A stretch of DNA of 64,000 nucleotides from an uncultured Eggerthellaceae bacterium (lineage in GTDB: Bacteria > Actinomycetota > Coriobacteriia > Coriobacteriales > Eggerthellaceae): positions 1 to 64,000 of the forward strand of contig CAJURZ010000002.1 of the NCBI GenBank assembly GCA_910588905.1, in the 5' to 3' direction. The notes beneath the pieces were generated by a model. The model worked only from the letters and a program-made list of their open reading frames with translations, made no database searches and was not told where the DNA came from. Positions 59,928 through 64,000 of the stretch are shown in pieces. The number at the start of each line of letters is the position of its first letter. Within the stretch, counting starts at the first letter, position 1. The position numbers were made by a program, and so were the translations under genes.

Positions 59928-60878
59928 TTACCGGCTGCGTCTTTGGTCTTCTGCCGCCCATGATATCATTCCCTGAAGGATGTCCGATTCGCTGGCCGTG
60001 AACTCTCGGACGGCGAACACATCCATGACCTCCAAGAGGATGAGCAGCCCTGCCACGATCACCGGGGCGCGCCGGGGGTCAAGCCCCACTACGTGCTCTC
60101 GCTCCTCCTCTGTCATAGCTGCCAGCCGCATCGTCAGGGCTTCGAGCGCCTCCCGGGAGAGCTTCGCCCCATGCACCTTCGCAGGATCATAGACAACCAG
60201 GCTCTCCTGCATGCTGATGGCGCTGGTGGCCGTGCCTGCCACTGCGAAGAGGGGCGCTCCACGCAAGGCCGCAGGCACCGTAGTCGCCCAGGGTCTCAGC
60301 TGCTCTTCCATCCATGCCACTGCAGCGTCCAGCTCTGAAGGAAGCGGCGGGTCAGTGGCAAGGAAGCGCTCCGTCACCCTGCGACAACCGATGTCGAAAG
60401 AATGGAAGACGGAGGGTGCTTGCCCTCCATGACCGAAGGAGACTTCGGTGGAGCCACCGCCCACATCCACCACCATGAGCGGCTCTCCCAAAGACGATGC
60501 CGCTGATACGCCTCGGAAGGTGAGCTCAGCTTCCCGCTCTCCGCTGATGACCTCTAATGTCAGCCCACGCTCTTCGAAGACAGTCAAGAGGTCTGCAGCA
60601 TTGACCGCATCCCGAGCGGCAGAGGTGGTGACCGCCTTTGTTGCCAGGACCGGGGCTTCAGGGGTAGACAGCTCATCTCGCAGGCGAAGGAATCCATCCA
60701 GCGCCTGCGCCACCCGGCAGATGGCTTGATCGCTCAGGCGCCCCGTGGCATCCGTTCCCTCTCCCAGATTCGTGACCTCGTAGGCGCGGGCCACATCATG
60801 GATGTGAGTGCCGTCTACATCGGCCACCAGAAGCCTGCTGGTCACCGTACCTATATCTATGGCTGCGAATCGCTCCAC
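59928..60878 (-). CDS. Ppx/GppA phosphatase family protein
   Basis: A 316-residue exopolyphosphatase/guanosine pentaphosphate phosphatase-like protein of the actin-like ATPase fold. AAIDIGTVTSRLLVADV, VISGEREAELTFRGV and VVDVGGGSTEVSFG are phosphate-binding loops. The short form without the HD domain is usual for Actinobacteria. It hydrolyses polyphosphate or pppGpp. The start is GTG 60878 after GGAAGGGG. It lies 32 bases after the DivIC-like gene. Confidence 0.9.
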   Translation of the reverse strand: MERFAAIDIGTVTSRLLVADVDGTHIHDVARAYEVTNLGEGTDATGRLSDQAICRVAQALDGFLRLRDELSTPEAPVLATKAVTTSAARDAVNAADLLTVFEERGLTLEVISGEREAELTFRGVSAASSLGEPLMVVDVGGGSTEVSFGHGGQAPSVFHSFDIGCRRVTERFLATDPPLPSELDAAVAWMEEQLRPWATTVPAALRGAPLFAVAGTATSAISMQESLVVYDPAKVHGAKLSREALEALTMRLAAMTEEEREHVVGLDPRRAPVIVAGLLILLEVMDVFAVREFTASESDILQGMISWAAEDQRRSR

Positions 60879-60910
60879 GGATCCCCTTCCTTCTCCTCGG
60901 AAGCCGCACC

Positions 60911-61831
60911 CTAACCGCGGTCGTAGAGGAAGAGGATGTCCAGCACCCCCGAATACCAGGTCTCCGGGGCCGGAACGCTGCCCGGAGGCACGTTCGCATG
61001 GAGGTCCGGCTTCGCATCCACGTCCAAACCGATGACGCTGGCCGTCTCCTCGTCCGGCTTGATGAGCCCGAATTCGGTATGGGCCTTGTCCTCCAAGCCG
61101 TCTTCGGTGGATAGGTAGTCAACGGTGGACTGCAGAGCCTCATTGCGCTCTTGGACGGCGGTGTATTCCGCAGAGAGGCGATCCCGCTCCCGGATCTGCT
61201 GATAGTACTGCTGAGCCGGGGTGTAGATGGAGCCCACCAGCATCACGGCGAAGAACGTGAAGGTCACCGCCATCACTGTTCGCTTGGTATGGCCAGAGAG
61301 CTGCGGGAGCTTGAAGCGGGAAAGGCCAGGGAGGCTGATGCTGCCGAAGCCGCCTGCACCATGAGCCCCCCGGGCCTTTGCGGCCTTCTTCTGGGAAGCC
61401 GTCATCTTCGGCTCATGGATGGCCGCCCGGGGGCCATCAGAGCCGCCCGTAGGAACATCCATGCTGCCGTAGGCCTTCTCGAAGGCCTGTTCGGCTTGAG
61501 CCTTGGACCGTGCCTTGCGCACATCCCCTACACGCTTCGCCAGCTTCGCGAAAGCGCCGCGGGGAGCGTCTGCACCCGTACCTTCCTCTTCTTGCAGGTC
61601 CTCTTCGGTGAAGAGCGCTTGGCGCGGACAATCAGACGGGGCCTGACGGGTCACGCTGCCATCAATGGTCTCTTCGCCGAAATCGAGCCGGAAGATATTG
61701 CTCAGATTCTCGCTGTCTTGGGTCCGCGACAGCCCCGCCCCCTCCTGGGTGCGCGTAGGCCTACGGGATGCCGATAGCCGGGCATTGCGACGGACTTCAT
61801 CGAAGGAAACGATGTTCGACTGTTGAGCCAC
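60911..61831 (-). CDS. DivIC/FtsB-like septum protein with long N-terminal domain
   Basis: A 306-residue protein. A charged N-terminal 180 residues (Arg-, Ala- and Ser-rich, probably disordered) leads to one membrane segment (TVMAVTFTFFAVMLVGSIYT), then an extracellular coiled coil (QQIRERDRLSAEYTAVQERN) and DYLSTEDGLEDKAHTEFGLI, a typical DivIC/FtsB ending. It should join the divisome with FtsL/FtsQ. The start is GTG 61831. The cytoplasmic extension is far longer than in usual FtsB (about 100 residues total). Confidence 0.85.
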   Translation of the reverse strand: MAQQSNIVSFDEVRRNARLSASRRPTRTQEGAGLSRTQDSENLSNIFRLDFGEETIDGSVTRQAPSDCPRQALFTEEDLQEEEGTGADAPRGAFAKLAKRVGDVRKARSKAQAEQAFEKAYGSMDVPTGGSDGPRAAIHEPKMTASQKKAAKARGAHGAGGFGSISLPGLSRFKLPQLSGHTKRTVMAVTFTFFAVMLVGSIYTPAQQYYQQIRERDRLSAEYTAVQERNEALQSTVDYLSTEDGLEDKAHTEFGLIKPDEETASVIGLDVDAKPDLHANVPPGSVPAPETWYSGVLDILFLYDRG

Positions 61832-61934
61832 GAAGACGCTCCTGTTGCAACTGGTTCGGTTAGGGTGTGTTCATGCAATGAAGCTGAGGTCAGAGTACCA
61901 TCTTCCCGCGCAGTTTCCAACCCCTCAAAGCCGT

Positions 61935-62315
61935 TTACAGGTCCAGCCCATCTATGAAGGCTATCCATTTCTCGAAGGATTCATCGCTGATAGCATGCTC
62001 CATCATGCAAGCTTCCATCTCGGCAGTCTGAGCGTCTATGCCAAGCCCCCGATGGAGGAACTTCGTCAGCGCCTGATGGCGGTCCAGCACCTTATGACCG
62101 TAGGCGTCTCCCTCTTGGGTGAGCGTGATGTCCCCGTAATAGGGCTGGGTGACGTACCCTTTTTCCTTGAGAACGGTGACGGCCTTGTTGACCGAGGCTT
62201 TGGACACGCCCATCTTCGCAGCCACATCCACTGCCCGGATGGACTGCTTCTGACTGCCGCCGATCATGACCATCGCTTCCAGATAGTCCTCATGGGAGGT
62301 GGATATCTTCTCCAT
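61935..62315 (-). CDS. DtxR/MntR-type metalloregulator
   Basis: A 126-residue iron- or manganese-dependent repressor. The winged helix is SHEDYLEAMVMIGGS, VDVAAKMGVSKASVNKAVTV, LKEKGYVTQPYYG; the dimerisation domain has HQALTKFLHRGLGI and MEACMMEHAISDES with the likely metal residues. It lacks the C-terminal SH3 domain of DtxR, like MntR. ATG 62315 follows AGAGGATAAGG. No metal uptake gene is close by, so targets lie elsewhere. Confidence 0.92.
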   Translation of the reverse strand: MEKISTSHEDYLEAMVMIGGSQKQSIRAVDVAAKMGVSKASVNKAVTVLKEKGYVTQPYYGDITLTQEGDAYGHKVLDRHQALTKFLHRGLGIDAQTAEMEACMMEHAISDESFEKWIAFIDGLDL

Positions 62316-62346
62316 GGGCCTTATCCTCTCCTGATGCCTGGGTGCC

Positions 62347-64000
62347 TTACCCGCGCTCCAGCTGTTCCGTAGCCGAGAGCCATTCCTCCTCCAACGCCGC
62401 CAATGCCTCTTGGGCAGCGCTCACCTGCGCCTGAGCCTCTGAGAGCGCCACGTAATCAGTGGGATCCACGGCCTCCATGGCCGCTCTCTCATCCTCTATC
62501 TTACCCGTTGCTGTTGCCATCTTGCGCTCTAAGGAGGCAATGAGCTTCTTCAGCCGCTGCTGCTCTTTGTTGGAGAGGCTCTGAGTAGGAATGGCGGCAT
62601 CCTCCTCCGGAACCTCTGGCTGCTTGGGAGCGGTATCGGGCTGAGCATGTGCAGCGGTGAGCTCCAGATACTCATCCACCCCGCGGGGCAGATGGCGAAG
62701 ATGACCGCCCAGGAGGGCGAACTGATGACTCGTCACCCGTTCCATCAGATAGCGGTCATGGGTCACCAAGATGAGCGTTCCCGGCCAACCGTCCAGCATG
62801 TCCTCCACCGCAGCCAACATGTCTATGTCCAGGTCATTGCCCGGCTCATCCAAGATGAGCACGTTGGGCTCCTCCAGCAAGATCATCATGAGGGCGAGCC
62901 GCCGCTTCTGACCACCCGAGAGGTCTGCCACCGGTTCGTTCAGATCAGCCTTGTCGAAACCGAGCCGCTCCAAGAGCTGGGTGGAGGTGGCCTCCTTGCC
63001 ATCCAGCATCGTGCGATGGGGAAAGCGCGCCACGGCTTGGCGAACCAGGTCCCCGTCGAAGGCCCGCAGATTATCCAAGTGCTGAGAGAGCACGGCGAAC
63101 CGCACGGTCTGCCCTATCTTCACCCGTCCCCTCGTAGGGGCCAGCGCACCTTCGATGATCCGCAAGAGGGTGGTCTTCCCCGCTCCGTTACCACCCACGA
63201 TGCCGATGCGGTCGCCCGGCCCTATCATCCAGGTGATGTCTTCGAGCACGGGCGACTTCCCATCGAAGGCCACCGAGACCCGGTCCAGGTCCACCACTTG
63301 CTTGCCGATGCGCGCCATGGCCATGCGCTTGAGCTGGATATCATCCCGAAGCTCTGGCACATCGGCGATGAGCTCTTTGGCTGCAGCCACATGGAACTTC
63401 GGCTTCGTTGCTCGGGCCCGCGCACCCCGAGAGAGCCAAGCCAATTCGCGCCGAAGGGCGTTCTGACGCTTCTGTTCAGCCAACGCGGCCATGCGCTCCC
63501 GCTCAACACGTTGGAGGATATAGGCAGAGAACCCTCCTTCGAACGGGATCACGCGCCCAGCATGCACCTCCCACATGGTGTTGCATACCTCATCCAAAAA
63601 CCAGCGGTCATGGGTCACCACCAGAAGCGCCCCTGCGTCCTTGCGCCAACGGCCCTTCAGATGCTGGGCCAGCCAGGTGATAGCCCGGATGTCCAGGTGG
63701 TTCGTAGGCTCATCCAGCAAGAGGACATCCCAGTCCCCTGCCAATACGCGCGCCAGATCCACCCGACGACGCTGGCCGCCCGAGAGCGTGCCCACCGGCG
63801 TTTCCCAGGAGATGTCTTCCAGGAGATTGTCGAAGATGGCGCGGATCTTCGCATCCGATGCCCAGAGGTATTCGGGGATATCCCCCACCACCGCTTGGCG
63901 TACCGTGTCATCATCGTGCAGCTCATCGGCCTGGGCCAGGTGCCCGACGCTCACGCCGCCCGTACGGATGACGCGCCCTGCATCCACCTCCCGCGTGGAT
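62347..64000 (-). CDS. ABC-F ATPase (Uup-like), N-terminus missing
   Basis: 551 residues of a protein that continues past base 64000, so the first Walker A is outside. Seen are the first signature LSGGQRRRVDLARVL with LLLDEPTNHLDIRA, the inter-domain linker with ARATKPKFHVAAAKEL, the second Walker A VGGNGAGKTTLLR, signature DLSGGQKRRLALMMIL with ILDEPGNDLDIDM, and a C-terminal coiled-coil (RLKKLIASLERKMATATGKI). No transmembrane part. Uup/EttA-type ABC-F proteins bind ribosomes and resolve stalled translation. Confidence 0.92.
   Translation of the reverse strand, partial: STREVDAGRVIRTGGVSVGHLAQADELHDDDTVRQAVVGDIPEYLWASDAKIRAIFDNLLEDISWETPVGTLSGGQRRRVDLARVLAGDWDVLLLDEPTNHLDIRAITWLAQHLKGRWRKDAGALLVVTHDRWFLDEVCNTMWEVHAGRVIPFEGGFSAYILQRVERERMAALAEQKRQNALRRELAWLSRGARARATKPKFHVAAAKELIADVPELRDDIQLKRMAMARIGKQVVDLDRVSVAFDGKSPVLEDITWMIGPGDRIGIVGGNGAGKTTLLRIIEGALAPTRGRVKIGQTVRFAVLSQHLDNLRAFDGDLVRQAVARFPHRTMLDGKEATSTQLLERLGFDKADLNEPVADLSGGQKRRLALMMILLEEPNVLILDEPGNDLDIDMLAAVEDMLDGWPGTLILVTHDRYLMERVTSHQFALLGGHLRHLPRGVDEYLELTAAHAQPDTAPKQPEVPEEDAAIPTQSLSNKEQQRLKKLIASLERKMATATGKIEDERAAMEAVDPTDYVALSEAQAQVSAAQEALAALEEEWLSATEQLERG

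Overview
The window looks like chromosome of an anaerobic gut actinobacterium of the Eggerthellaceae (class Coriobacteriia). The reasons are the high GC content, many GTG starts, a LuxR regulator carrying a long multi-membrane-segment N-terminus, two cytoplasmic molybdopterin (DMSO-reductase superfamily) enzymes with iron-sulfur partners, a flavin/FeS ene-reductase, and several permeases set beside catabolic genes. The genus cannot be fixed from sequence alone. No rRNA, CRISPR array, transposase or phage gene was seen; one tRNA, tRNA-Leu(UAA), is present.

Layout. 0-4.4 kb: the start of an amidohydrolase, an unrecognised multi-spanning permease, a short LuxR-type protein and a membrane LuxR regulator. 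4.4-11.5 kb: complete F1Fo ATP synthase operon atpI-B-E-F-H-A-G-D-C on the minus strand. 11.6-14.5 kb: comEB-like deaminase, glyA, rpiB, tsaC/sua5. 14.7-24.8 kb: a minus-strand array of MFS permease, molybdopterin enzyme, ferredoxin-like protein, three very small zinc-ribbon proteins (one only 58 aa), a DcuC-type carrier and an MmgE/PrpD protein, faced by a divergent PucR-like regulator. This is the best candidate for an undescribed system. 24.9-29.8 kb: an old-yellow-enzyme type reductase with a coupled MFS permease and three related cupins sharing a GSDP signature. 29.9-34.3 kb: two overlapping flavoproteins and an AGCS symporter. 34.4-41.7 kb: DUF1292 protein, fused SecDF, and a queuosine set (tgt, queH, queA) with a HAD phosphatase. 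41.8-48.7 kb: cold-shock protein, a DUF6483-like protein, aspS, hisS and leuC-leuD-leuB. 48.8-49.9 kb: tRNA-Leu and an NlpC/P60 hydrolase. 50-57.6 kb: a second molybdopterin enzyme with a four-cluster FeS subunit, a GntP permease and an NCS1 permease, faced by a divergent LysR gene with a perfect T-N11-A palindrome between them. 58-64 kb: peptidoglycan-binding protein, polyprenyl synthetase, Ppx/GppA, DivIC-like protein, DtxR-type regulator, and an ABC-F ATPase that runs off the right edge.

How the genes work together. The accessory regions share one design: a cytoplasmic redox enzyme (Mo or flavin), a small electron-transfer partner, one or more dedicated permeases and a divergent regulator. 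This fits substrate-specific anaerobic reduction or dehydroxylation of small organic molecules. Neither Mo enzyme has a Tat signal or a membrane anchor gene beside it, so both should act in the cytoplasm on imported substrates. A family of short palindromes with conserved flanks (GGG-stem-CCC followed by CTACG) occurs at three intergenic sites; one copy appears to supply the -35 box of a leaderless queA promoter.
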